From: VRUE01 sp963788975
GTDB lineage: Bacteria > Actinomycetota > Thermoleophilia > Solirubrobacterales > 70-9
Direction of reading: 5' to 3'
DNA: 64,000 nucleotides
Assembly: GCA_963788975.1 (NCBI GenBank)
Contig: CAWBIJ010000001.1
Location: 62,001 to 126,000, forward strand
Of the stretch, positions 50,368 to 58,196 are shown piece after piece; the first letter of the stretch is position 1, and every line of letters starts with the position of its first letter. The translations under genes were made by a program, and so were the position numbers. The notes beneath the pieces were generated by a model, which was not told the origin of the DNA, searched no databases, and saw nothing but the letters and a program-made list of their open reading frames with translations.

Positions 50368-51141
50368 ATGCCAGATCTCAAGCCACAGGTATACAAGGAC
50401 GAACGTCCTGCCGAGTACTTCGACCAGTTCCACGCGCTGGCACGCAAGGGGGTCGGCTGGACCTACCCGCTGGTCCGCGGGATCGTCACGCTGCCGGCGC
50501 TGGTGCCCTACCGGACGCGGGCGATCGGGGTTGGCAACGTGCCGAAGTCCGGACCTGTACTTCTGGCCCCCAACCACTTCAGCCAGATGGACCACTTCTT
50601 CACGGGGCTCTACCTGCGCCGCCAGGTCCGCTTCATGGCCAAGTCGCAGCTCTTCGGCCCGCGGGTTCTCACATACCTCTACAAGCACGGCGGCGTCTTC
50701 CCGGTTCGCCGCGGCCACCACGACGAGGAGGCGTTGAAGACGGCCTTCACGATCCTCGAGCGGGAAGAAATGCTGCTGGTCTACGCCGAGGGAGGCCGCT
50801 CGCGGAGCGGCGAGCTGGGGCAGGTCAAGCCAGGTATCGGGCGGATAGCGCTGGAGTCCGGCGTGCCGGTGGTGCCGGTGGCGATCCACGGCTCGGCCAC
50901 GGTGCGCAGGTGGAAGCGGCTGCGCTTCCCGAAGGTGACCGTGCAGTTCGGTGAGCCACTCTCCTTCCCGGTCGAGGCCGATCCGAGCCGCGAGCGCCAG
51001 CTCGAAGCGGCGACTGAGGTCTTCGACAAGGTGCGGGCGATGTACACCCGGCTCGATGAGCAGGGCCGCCGCAACGTGATCCGCGCCTTGCGCGAGGGCC
51101 TACCCACGCCCGAGCCTGGCGAGCCCTCGCCGCGCGGCTGA
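50368..51141 (+). CDS. 1-acyl-glycerol-3-phosphate acyltransferase (PlsC-like)
   Basis: 257 aa from ATG 50368. Catalytic HX4D motif H70-D75 (NHFSQMDHFF), EGGRSRSG (141-148, phosphate binding) and VPVAIHG (about 172-178). Transfers an acyl group to a lysophosphatidate-type acceptor at the membrane. 58 nt after glpK, same strand; a GGTACGTACC palindrome and a GGCCGG/CCGGCC hairpin lie in the gap. Confidence 0.9.
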   Translation: MPDLKPQVYKDERPAEYFDQFHALARKGVGWTYPLVRGIVTLPALVPYRTRAIGVGNVPKSGPVLLAPNHFSQMDHFFTGLYLRRQVRFMAKSQLFGPRVLTYLYKHGGVFPVRRGHHDEEALKTAFTILEREEMLLVYAEGGRSRSGELGQVKPGIGRIALESGVPVVPVAIHGSATVRRWKRLRFPKVTVQFGEPLSFPVEADPSRERQLEAATEVFDKVRAMYTRLDEQGRRNVIRALREGLPTPEPGEPSPRG

Positions 51142-51147
51142 CGGCCG

Positions 51148-52059
51148 CTACTCGTAGCGCGCTTCGAGGCCCGCGTAGAAGTCCGGGTCGTGGCCCGGGG
51201 TGACGATTGCGTCGGGGAACTGGCCGCGGAAGAGCTTCAGCTCTTGCAGGGAGCGGCGGTAGTTGTGGGCGTCGAAGGGGCGGGGCGCCAGCGGGGCGCT
51301 GCCGTCGAGCTGGCCCTGGGTGTAGGTGGCGTCGCCGCCGATCACGAAGTCGTTCTTCTTGAGATGCGCGATCAGGGACATGTGTCCGGCGCTGTGCCCC
51401 GGCGTGTAGGCGAGGCGGAGCGAGCCGTCGCCGAAGAGGTCGAAGGTGCGCCCGAAGCTGGCGTAGGAGGTGATCCCGCCACGGTCGAAGTCGACCGTGC
51501 GGTAGTCGAAGGCGTAGTTGAAGTGTGGGCGCCGGTAGCCGTTGAGGGCGGGCTGCCTGCCGCTCGTGGCGGCCTCCCACTCGGTCTCGCTGACGACGAA
51601 GGTCGCCTGCGGGAACTCGGAGATCGCCGAAGTGTGGTCGATGTGGAGGTGGGTCATGACGACGATCGGGATCTCGCCGGGGTCGAGGCCGCGCTTGCGC
51701 AGCTGCGCCGGCACGTCTTCGCCCGGAGCCAGCGCGGGCTTGCCGATGCGGGTGGCGATGCGGCCGAAATTCTCGTCCCCGTCGGTGACGATCGAGGGGT
51801 GCAGGCCGGTGTCGACGAGGATCGCCCCAGCACTCGGGTGGCGGATCAGGAAGGCGGGGACCGGCACGGTCATCGCTGGCTCGCCGGAAAGCAGGGCTCG
51901 CAGCAGCTTCAAAGTGAGGAAGCGCCCGCCAGGGCTCTCCATCATCGAGCGCGACCATGTGACGGTGCCGGCGACGATCGGCTCGACCGTCACAGTCGCC
52001 CCCGCCGTCCCTCCGGCCAGCGGCTCGTGCAGCGGTTTCGGCTCCACGTGGACGCTCAT
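51148..52059 (-). CDS. Metallo-beta-lactamase fold hydrolase (lactonase-like)
   Basis: 303 aa. HxHxDH zinc motif at 137-142 (THLHIDH), further His in YTPGHSAGHMSL and TPGHDPDF, and the FVVSETEW segment. Pattern matches the AHL-lactonase-like subgroup, but substrate cannot be assigned. Converges with the acyltransferase gene (6-nt gap). Confidence 0.85.
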   Translation of the reverse strand: MSVHVEPKPLHEPLAGGTAGATVTVEPIVAGTVTWSRSMMESPGGRFLTLKLLRALLSGEPAMTVPVPAFLIRHPSAGAILVDTGLHPSIVTDGDENFGRIATRIGKPALAPGEDVPAQLRKRGLDPGEIPIVVMTHLHIDHTSAISEFPQATFVVSETEWEAATSGRQPALNGYRRPHFNYAFDYRTVDFDRGGITSYASFGRTFDLFGDGSLRLAYTPGHSAGHMSLIAHLKKNDFVIGGDATYTQGQLDGSAPLAPRPFDAHNYRRSLQELKLFRGQFPDAIVTPGHDPDFYAGLEARYE

Positions 52060-52105
52060 CGCGAGTCAGGTTATGCCAGGGGACCGTCTATAGGCTTGAG
52101 CCCGC

Positions 52106-52954
52106 ATGGCTGAGAGCGATCCCTCGCGCATATTCAGGCCCGGCCTGCTCGAGGGACAGGTCTGCCTGGTCTCCGGCGCCGGCAGCGGCCTGGGACGGGA
52201 GACGGCCCTGGAGCTGGCCCGGCTCGGCGCCGCCGTGGTCGGTTGCGGCCGGCGCGAGGAGCCGCTGGCGGAGACGGCGGCGCTTGCCGCGGGCCTGCCC
52301 GGTTCCTTCGAGCATGAGGCGGTCGACATCCGCGACGAGGAGGCGGTCGAGCGGTTCTTCGACGGGCTGCTGGAGCGCCACGGCCGTCTCGACACGCTGG
52401 TCAACAACGCCGGCGGCCAGTTCCTCGCTCCGGCCGAGTCGATCACGCCGAAGGGCTTCCGCACGGTGATCGAGCTGAACGTGCAGGGGACCTGGCTGAT
52501 GACCCATGCGGCGGCGACCAAGTTCTTCATCCCCCAGGGAGGGGGCAAGGTGCTCAGCGTCACCCTCTCCCCCCACCACGGGATGCCCGGGATGGTCCAC
52601 TCCGGCGCCGCCCGCGCCGCGGTCGAGAACATGATGCGGACGCTGGCGATCGAGTGGGCCCGGTTCGGGATCAAGACCTGCGCGCTGGCGGCTGGCCAGT
52701 TCGCGACCGAGACGCTGATGACCAAGTATCCGAAAGTCGTGATCGACAACCTCGAGCGCTCAATCCCGATCGGGCGGGCGGGGCGGGCGGAGGAGATGGC
52801 CTGGCTCGTCGCCTACCTGGCCTCGCCGGCGGGTGACTTCTTCTCCGGCACGACGATCACGATCGACGGCGCCCGCGACAACTGGGCCGGTCCCTGGCCG
52901 CCCGAAGCGATCGTGAGCGAGTCAGGCGAGCCGATCGCCGAGGAGCGCCGCTGA
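52106..52954 (+). CDS. SDR oxidoreductase, trans-2-enoyl-CoA reductase-like
   Basis: 282 aa. Cofactor loop SGAGSGLG (23-30) and NNAGG are standard. Instead of the usual YxxxK the active-site helix reads MVHSGAARAAVENM (His about 165), the same pattern as in peroxisomal 2-enoyl-CoA reductase (PECR) and 2,4-dienoyl-CoA reductases, so this subgroup is the best fit. Uses NAD(P)H on an acyl-CoA. Stop codon lies inside the left arm of element E. TAGGCT 9 nt before ATG. Confidence 0.85.
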   Translation: MAESDPSRIFRPGLLEGQVCLVSGAGSGLGRETALELARLGAAVVGCGRREEPLAETAALAAGLPGSFEHEAVDIRDEEAVERFFDGLLERHGRLDTLVNNAGGQFLAPAESITPKGFRTVIELNVQGTWLMTHAAATKFFIPQGGGKVLSVTLSPHHGMPGMVHSGAARAAVENMMRTLAIEWARFGIKTCALAAGQFATETLMTKYPKVVIDNLERSIPIGRAGRAEEMAWLVAYLASPAGDFFSGTTITIDGARDNWAGPWPPEAIVSESGEPIAEERR

Positions 52955-53052
52955 CCGGCCGGAGGGGTCGGCAGGCGGCGTCCTCGGTCGCTCGCGTGCA
53001 GAGCACGCCACGCTCCCTGCGTCCTGGCCTGCCGACCCCTCCGGCCGGTCAG
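52951..53052. repeat. Nested inverted-repeat element E
   Basis: Perfect 26-bp outer arms (52951-52976 with 53027-53052) around a 50-nt core with a 5-bp hairpin GCGTG-CAGAG-CACGC. The arms contain the stop codons of both convergent genes (TGA 52952-52954 and the complement of 53049-53051). Same architecture as elements A-D but an unrelated core; no second copy of this core was seen in the window. No T-tract. Confidence 0.85.
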
Positions 53053-53540
53053 TTGGGCCGTGGCTCGAGGATGACGAGCGGGATTTTGCGGCCCTTACTG
53101 CGCACCTGGTAGTCGGCGTAGCCGTGGTAGGACTTGACCGCCTCGGGCCAGAGGCGCTCGCGCTCCTCCGTGGTGGCGACCCGGGCGTGGACCGGCACGT
53201 GGTGCGACCCGACCTGGACCGTCGTGTCGGGGTTGGCCTTGAGGTTGTAGTACCAGGCCGGGTTCTTGGGGAAGCCTCCCTTGGAGGCGACGATGACCAT
53301 GTCGTCGCCGTCGCGAAAGTAGAGCAGGGGGGCGGTGCGCTTGGTGCCGCTCTTGGCACCGACGTGGTCAAGCAGCAGCATCTTGCCCGGCACGCCGGGG
53401 ATCGTGTGCCCGAGCCGCCCGCCGCTGATTTTGTAGAGCGCGGTGTGCAGGCCCATGAAGCGACGGAGGGCAGGCCAGATCCTGTCCGCTACGTCGAGGT
53501 AGCGGGGTGGGCGCCTGCCCTCTGTCGCCGTGGGGCTCAG
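53049..53540 (-). CDS. F420-dependent (DDN-like) nitroreductase family protein
   Basis: 163 aa if it starts at the CTG of a CTGA overlap with the upstream SDR stop (53537-53540); the first ATG is at 53456 (135 aa). The longer form keeps the typical N-terminal PRYLDVADRIWPALRRF helix of the family, and no ATG/GTG/TTG is available in that stretch. Core motifs: KMLLLDHVGAKSGTKRTAPL, VIVASKGGFPKNPAWYYNLK, YADYQVRSKGRKIPLVILEP. Binds deazaflavin F420 in characterised members. Likely co-expressed with the SDR. Confidence 0.85.
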   Translation of the reverse strand: MSPTATEGRRPPRYLDVADRIWPALRRFMGLHTALYKISGGRLGHTIPGVPGKMLLLDHVGAKSGTKRTAPLLYFRDGDDMVIVASKGGFPKNPAWYYNLKANPDTTVQVGSHHVPVHARVATTEERERLWPEAVKSYHGYADYQVRSKGRKIPLVILEPRPN

Positions 53541-54367
53541 GTGTACATCCCCCCGAACATGCCGCCGGTGACGTTCAGTACCTGGCCATGCACGTAGTTG
53601 GAGAGTGGCGAGGAGAGGAAGAGCACCGGGGCGGATGCCTCCTCCGGAGTGGCGGGACGGCCGAGCGGGATGATCGCCGAGGCCATCGCCCGCATCTGCT
53701 CGGGGATGCCGAGCTCGATCTTCTCGCCGCCGGGGGTGGTCATCTCGCCGCCGGCCTCCTTGGCCGCGGTGAGGCGGGTTTCGACGAAGCCGAAGGCGAC
53801 TGCGTTGACGTTGATCTTGAACTGGCCCCACTCCTTGGCCAGCGTTTTGGTCATGCCGACGACGGCCATCTTCGCCGCCGAGTAGTTGATCTGGCCCGCG
53901 TTGCCCATCATCCCGGAGGTCGAGGAGATGTTGACGATCTTGCGGAAGACCTCTTTGCCTTCGTTGCGCTCGGCCTTGGCTGCCTCGCGCCAATGCGGCG
54001 CCAGTGCCCGCGCCACGCGGAAGGGGACGATCGTGTGGATGTCGAGCATCGCCTGGAACTGCTCGTCAGTCATCTTGTGCGCGACGTTGTCCCAGGTGTA
54101 GCCGGCGTTGTTGATGACGATGTCGACGGCGCCGAAGGCGTCGACGCCGGCGGCAATCAGCTTGTCGGCCGCGTCGGGCTCGGTCAGGTCGCCGGCGAAG
54201 ACTGCGGTCTCGCCGTCGATCTCGTTCGAGGCCTGTTCGGCGATGTCGGCGTCGAGGTCATTGATCAGCACCTTGGCGCCCTCACTGACGAACAGTTCGG
54301 CGGTCGCCCGGCCGATTCCGCGTGCCGATCCGGTGACGATCGCCGCTTTCCCATCGAGAAGTCCCAT
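53537..54367 (-). CDS. SDR oxidoreductase, 3-oxoacyl-ACP reductase-like
   Basis: 276 aa from ATG 54367 with AAGGAGAG upstream. TGSARGIG (12-19), NNAGYTWDN (about 89-97), catalytic Ser in NISSTSGMM and YSAAK (Tyr/Lys) are all present. FabG-like reductase using NAD(P)H; substrate could be an acyl thioester or another ketone. Its stop overlaps the nitroreductase start. A 12-bp palindrome lies 71 nt upstream. Confidence 0.9.
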   Translation of the reverse strand: MGLLDGKAAIVTGSARGIGRATAELFVSEGAKVLINDLDADIAEQASNEIDGETAVFAGDLTEPDAADKLIAAGVDAFGAVDIVINNAGYTWDNVAHKMTDEQFQAMLDIHTIVPFRVARALAPHWREAAKAERNEGKEVFRKIVNISSTSGMMGNAGQINYSAAKMAVVGMTKTLAKEWGQFKINVNAVAFGFVETRLTAAKEAGGEMTTPGGEKIELGIPEQMRAMASAIIPLGRPATPEEASAPVLFLSSPLSNYVHGQVLNVTGGMFGGMYT

Positions 54368-54437
54368 CGGTATTTCGCTCTCCTTTTGGCTTGTGAAGAC
54401 GGCCGGGAAGGCTACAGGGAAGCGTTCCGGCCTGGTT

Positions 54438-54449
54438 GACTGGCCAGTC
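54438..54449. promoter_or_regulatory. 12-bp palindrome GACTGGCCAGTC
   Basis: Perfect palindrome within TTGACTGGCCAGTCGG in the divergent space between the FabG-like gene and the RTX-like gene. Resembles operator sites of TetR-type fatty-acid regulators; no regulator gene adjoins it, so the binder is unknown. Confidence 0.45.
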
Positions 54450-54496
54450 GGTTTTCCTGGCCCTCTTAGCAAGACTGCCTGCCCTACCCTGATGCG

Positions 54497-55213
54497 ATGC
54501 CGATCGGCAGGGGCGGTCTTCGCGTGCTTCTTCTCGCCGCAGCCGCTATTGCGGCAGCGGCGCTCGTTGGGGCCGGGCCAGCCGTGCCAGCTGAGCGGAT
54601 CGTCGTCCACGGCGCCGCCTCCGGCTCGCATCTGAAACTGAGCGTCGAGGGCGGAGCGATCGTCGTCGACGGCTTCATGAGTCGCGCCGCTCCTGCTGGG
54701 TGTCGCTTCACGCGCGAGCGTCTGGTCGCCGTTTGTCCGCTGCGCGGTGCTTCCGCGATCGCGCTCGAGATGGGCCCGTCCGGCGACATGGTCGAAGTAC
54801 TCAATCGCCTGCCGATCCCACTGACTATCTACCTCGGCAACGGCTCCGACAAGTTCATCGGCAACGGCGAGCGCGACACCTGCTATCCGGGCGGCGCCCG
54901 GCGCAACCGCTGCATCGGCGGGGCGGGCAACGATGTCTGCATCACCGGGCCGCGCAACAGCGACTGCGTCGGCGGCCCGGGCAGCGACTACTGCCAGCAC
55001 GGCTCCGGCAGTGACGGCTGTTGGGGCGGTCCCGGGCGGGACGTATGCCGCATGGGTTCCGGAGAAGACGGCTGCCATGGCGATGGCGGCCGTGACCGGC
55101 TCTTTGGCGGCGCTGATCCCGACCAGCTCTACGGAGGAGGGGGCTTCGACTACTGCGACGGCGGTCGTGGCTGGGGCCGCTCGCATACCTGCGAGGCCGG
55201 CCCGCGGCGCTGA
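54497..55213 (+). CDS. Secreted RTX-like repeat protein with cysteine-bearing repeats
   Basis: 238 aa. Signal peptide about 1-32. The C-terminal half (about 112-232) is a series of nonapeptide-like repeats of form GGxGxDxC (GGAGNDVC, GGPGSDYC, GGPGRDVC, GDGGRDRLFGG, GGGGFDYC). These are RTX-type calcium-binding repeats in which a Cys often takes the usual hydrophobic place. TACCCT 6 nt before the ATG. Converges with another RTX gene 9 nt away. Confidence 0.8.
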   Translation: MPIGRGGLRVLLLAAAAIAAAALVGAGPAVPAERIVVHGAASGSHLKLSVEGGAIVVDGFMSRAAPAGCRFTRERLVAVCPLRGASAIALEMGPSGDMVEVLNRLPIPLTIYLGNGSDKFIGNGERDTCYPGGARRNRCIGGAGNDVCITGPRNSDCVGGPGSDYCQHGSGSDGCWGGPGRDVCRMGSGEDGCHGDGGRDRLFGGADPDQLYGGGGFDYCDGGRGWGRSHTCEAGPRR

Positions 55214-55222
55214 GCCGGCGGC

Positions 55223-56131
55223 TCAGCGAGTCCGGTTGAGGAGCTCGCAGCTGCGGACGCGATCTTTGCGGTCGGTGCGCGCGCGGTCGAAGCCGCTGCC
55301 GCAGAGCACCAGCTCGCGCTTCCCGTTGCGCGCATCGACGTAGTCGTTCCCGGGGCCTGCGTCGAAGGCGTTGAGGTCGTGCTTGTCGATGAGAAAGTCC
55401 GCGCCGGCGCCGCCGGTCAGCCGGTCGCTTCCGCGCTCTCCATCGAGCCGGTCCTTGCCGGTCCCGCCGATCAGGCAGTCGTGCCCGCCGAAGCCGCGAA
55501 GACGGTCGGCGGCGGCAAACCCGACGATGACCTCGGCTTCGTCGCTGCCTTTGAGGAGGTCGGCCGCATTAGTTCCCAGGATCGCCTTGACACAGCCCCC
55601 TGCGACCAGGGGCTCGGTCGGGTCGGTATGCCTGCCGCCGCCTCCGCCGGAGCCTTTTCCGCCCCCTCCGCCGCTCCGGCTGCCCGCGCCGAAGATCGGC
55701 GGGACGATCACTTCGTTGCCGGTGACGATGACGACGGGGCCTCCATGGAGGGGGAAGTTTTCGTAGCAGCCGATGGTCAGCTCAGGGATGAGGTGGCGCG
55801 CTCGGGGGAGCGCTTCTACCGACCATTCCCGCGTTTCCGAGACGGCCTGCTGGCCCGACGTGTTGACGACGCCACCGACATAGATGCGTTCTGCCGTGTC
55901 GACGTCGATCATGTAGAGGCCGCCGCCGTACCAGGCCGTGCCCGGCGCAGCGCCCTGGCAGGAGGCGGTCCAGCGGATCGCGACGATCCAGAGGTCAGCG
56001 TTCCTGCGTTCGGTGACCTGCGCCGAGACGGTGGCGGTGGTTTTGATGTGGTCCGCCGGGCTGGAGGCCGGCATGGCGAACGCCGCGCACGCCGCGCAGA
56101 TGAGAAGTGCGCTGAGGCGCTTACGACTCAC
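55223..56131 (-). CDS. Secreted RTX (calcium-binding repeat) protein
   Basis: 302 aa. Signal peptide about 1-26. An N-terminal beta domain (about 30-150), a Gly-rich linker (SGGGGGKGSGGGGG), then RTX nonapeptides (LGTNAADLLKGSDEAEVIVG, GGTGKDRLDGERGSDRLTGG, GAGADFL, GPGNDYVDA). Ends in CELLNRTR. Exported Ca2+-dependent fold; function unknown. Paralogous in design, but not in sequence, to the convergent gene. Confidence 0.85.
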   Translation of the reverse strand: MSRKRLSALLICAACAAFAMPASSPADHIKTTATVSAQVTERRNADLWIVAIRWTASCQGAAPGTAWYGGGLYMIDVDTAERIYVGGVVNTSGQQAVSETREWSVEALPRARHLIPELTIGCYENFPLHGGPVVIVTGNEVIVPPIFGAGSRSGGGGGKGSGGGGGRHTDPTEPLVAGGCVKAILGTNAADLLKGSDEAEVIVGFAAADRLRGFGGHDCLIGGTGKDRLDGERGSDRLTGGAGADFLIDKHDLNAFDAGPGNDYVDARNGKRELVLCGSGFDRARTDRKDRVRSCELLNRTR

Positions 56132-56152
56132 GCCCTCAACCGTAGCGCCGCC

Positions 56153-56935
56153 TCACCGATCGTCGCGCGGCGGTGACCGCATCAGCAGCCGGTACCAGTA
56201 GATCGTCTCGAAGCCCATCCGCCGGTACACGGGCTCGCCCATCGGCGATGCCTGCAGCGAGGCGGTCTCGGCGCCGAGGTCGAAACCGGCATTGACCGCG
56301 GCCGCCGTCACGGCCTCGGCGATGCCTTTGCCGCGCACCTCGGCCAGCGTGCCCACCCAGTAGATGCCGGCCACCCCGTGGCTGACGATCGTCATCGCTA
56401 TGCCGACCGGCTCGCCCTCGAGATCGGCGAGGAAGGCGACAGCATTGTCTGCGACCAGGCCGGAGTGGTCCTCGTAGTAGCGGAAGATTTCCGGCGGAAA
56501 GCCATTGTCGGCGTAGGCGCTGGCCGCAATCTGCCAGAAGTGCTCGGCGTCGGCGGCGGAGGCGAGCCGGCGAAGCTCGACCCCGGGCGGCAGGGGAGGC
56601 TCCTTCGCTCGCTGCCGCAGCACCATCTCAGGCATCTCAAAGACAGGCTTGAGCCCGGCAGTCTCGGCGGCGTCGGCGATGTCACGGTCCTCTGGTTTGT
56701 CCCCCCGGATCCAGACGCTGAAGCCGCGGCGACGAGCATCGAAGAAGCTCTGGGCCTTGGCCATGAACTCATCCGCACCGACCTCGCCAGTGCGGAAGGC
56801 CGCGTTCGAGATTGCCGGGTGCGAGGAGCGGCCGGCACCAAAGAGCCATCCCGGGCCCGACTCGATCTCCGCGCCCGGATCCAGTTCGAACAGCTGGCGC
56901 GAGCTGTCGACCAGGTTGAGATGTACGTCCTGCAC
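56153..56935 (-). CDS. GNAT family N-acetyltransferase
   Basis: 260 aa. C-terminal GNAT fold with acetyl-CoA loop VGTLAEVRGKGIAEAV (about 193-208) and MGEPVYRRMGFETIYWYRLL (about 232-251). The N-terminal half is a degenerate second GNAT-like domain. Starts 3 nt after the stop of the SnoaL-like gene, so probably co-transcribed. Substrate unknown. Confidence 0.85.
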   Translation of the reverse strand: MQDVHLNLVDSSRQLFELDPGAEIESGPGWLFGAGRSSHPAISNAAFRTGEVGADEFMAKAQSFFDARRRGFSVWIRGDKPEDRDIADAAETAGLKPVFEMPEMVLRQRAKEPPLPPGVELRRLASAADAEHFWQIAASAYADNGFPPEIFRYYEDHSGLVADNAVAFLADLEGEPVGIAMTIVSHGVAGIYWVGTLAEVRGKGIAEAVTAAAVNAGFDLGAETASLQASPMGEPVYRRMGFETIYWYRLLMRSPPRDDR

Positions 56936-56938
56936 GCG

Positions 56939-57361
56939 CTAGAGCTTGCCGATGCCGGTGAGGTACTCGTCGAGCGCCTCAGTTTTCTGCGTGTCCTCGT
57001 AGACCTCGTATTCGCGCAGCTTGCCCCAGGCGATTCGCCCCCAGATCACGTAGCGGTTCTCGTAAACCCGTTTGCCCTCGGGCGTGTCGAGGTAGTCGTA
57101 GCCGCGAACGCAGATCGTCTGGTTCCAAGGGAAGCCCTTGAGGATCACCTCGTCGGGGTAGATCTGGAGGCCGACGTCGGCGAAGCGCCGCAGCCATTTC
57201 TCCAGCTCCTCCTTGCCTTCCAGTTCGGTTGCCCAGGAGCTCTTGCCGGGGAAGCGGAACCTGACGTCCTCGGCGTCCATTTGCAGCGTCGGCCTGATGT
57301 CGCCTTCGCGGGCCTTCGCCATGTTGCGGGAGATCATCTTCTGGGCGAGCCAGGACAGCAT
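56939..57361 (-). CDS. SnoaL/NTF2-like protein
   Basis: 140 aa from ATG 57361 (RBS GAGGAG). NTF2-like cone fold suggested by DAEDVRFRFPGKSSWATE, GKEELEKWLRRFADVGLQIYP and RYVIWGRIAWGKLREYEVYED. Small-molecule binding or isomerase role is typical, but no catalytic residues can be assigned. Lies between the VOC and GNAT genes. Confidence 0.75.
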   Translation of the reverse strand: MLSWLAQKMISRNMAKAREGDIRPTLQMDAEDVRFRFPGKSSWATELEGKEELEKWLRRFADVGLQIYPDEVILKGFPWNQTICVRGYDYLDTPEGKRVYENRYVIWGRIAWGKLREYEVYEDTQKTEALDEYLTGIGKL

Positions 57362-57402
57362 CGGCGTCTCCTCGGTCTGGGATCGGGCTCGGGGGGACGC
57401 TA

Positions 57403-57828
57403 CTACCGGCCGGCGAGCCGCAGGCCGCCGTCCTCGGTGATCGTCCAGTTCGGGTTGTGGGCGATCTCCCAGGGGTGGCCGTCGGGGTCGAGGATCACCG
57501 AGCTGTACCCGCCCCAGAAGGTTTCGGCCGGCTCGCGCCCGATCCGGGCGCCAGCGGCGCGGGCCTCCTCGGTGGCGGCGTCGACCTCCTCGCGCGAGGC
57601 GAAGTTGAGGGCGAAGGTGACGCCGCCCCAACCACCCTCGTCCTCGACGCAGCTGTCCTCGGCCAGCGGCGCCCGGTCCCAGAGCGCGACGACCATCTCG
57701 CCGGCCTGGAAGAAGACGACGTCGTCCTCCGGGCCGGCGCCGGTCGTCCAGCCGAGCGCTTCGTAGAAGCGCCGCGCCCGGCCGAGGTCGGCCACACCGA
57801 GGGTGACCAGGTTGAGTCGCTGCTTCAT
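57403..57828 (-). CDS. VOC (glyoxalase/bleomycin resistance) family protein
   Basis: 141 aa. Two beta-alpha-beta-beta-beta halves: LNLVTLGVADLGRARRFYEA (5-24) and VTFALNFASREEVDAATEEA; FWGGYSSVILDPDGHPWEIAHNP carries the terminal Glu typical of metal-binding members. Function unknown; a lyase or dioxygenase-like or binding role is possible. Confidence 0.85.
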   Translation of the reverse strand: MKQRLNLVTLGVADLGRARRFYEALGWTTGAGPEDDVVFFQAGEMVVALWDRAPLAEDSCVEDEGGWGGVTFALNFASREEVDAATEEARAAGARIGREPAETFWGGYSSVILDPDGHPWEIAHNPNWTITEDGGLRLAGR

Positions 57829-57846
57829 CGACGGGGTGGAATGGGC

Positions 57847-58149
57847 TCAGCTCATCGAGCGGTTCTCGACGACCTCGAAGATGCCGTCGGCGCCAACCGA
57901 CTCGACGAACTCGTCGGCCGCCGCGCGCCGCTGGTCGTATTCGCCGCCTTCCTGGCCTGCCCGCAGCTCCTCGAGCGTGCCTTCGAAGAGGCCGAAGGTG
58001 ATCACCTCGTTCTCGTCATTGACGTTGCGCAACGCGTAGAACTGCTTCCAACCCGCTGGGACGTTCGACATGTCATCGGGCATGAAGGCCTGTTTGAAGT
58101 CCTCCATCGAGCCGGGCTTGAGCTTGCGGACGGTGAGTGCACAGAGCAT
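57847..58149 (-). CDS. Small dimeric alpha-beta barrel-like protein
   Basis: 100 aa with AAGGAGA RBS. Layout MLCALTVRKLKPGSMEDFKQ, then FYALRNVNDENEVITFGLFE and an acidic helix, recalls ABM/ferredoxin-like small proteins. No catalytic motif. First of a short run with the VOC, SnoaL-like and GNAT genes on the same strand. Confidence 0.65.
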   Translation of the reverse strand: MLCALTVRKLKPGSMEDFKQAFMPDDMSNVPAGWKQFYALRNVNDENEVITFGLFEGTLEELRAGQEGGEYDQRRAAADEFVESVGADGIFEVVENRSMS

Positions 58150-58196
58150 GAGATCTCCTTTGGTCGCCTGCCTCGCCCCGATCGTACGCTTCCAGG

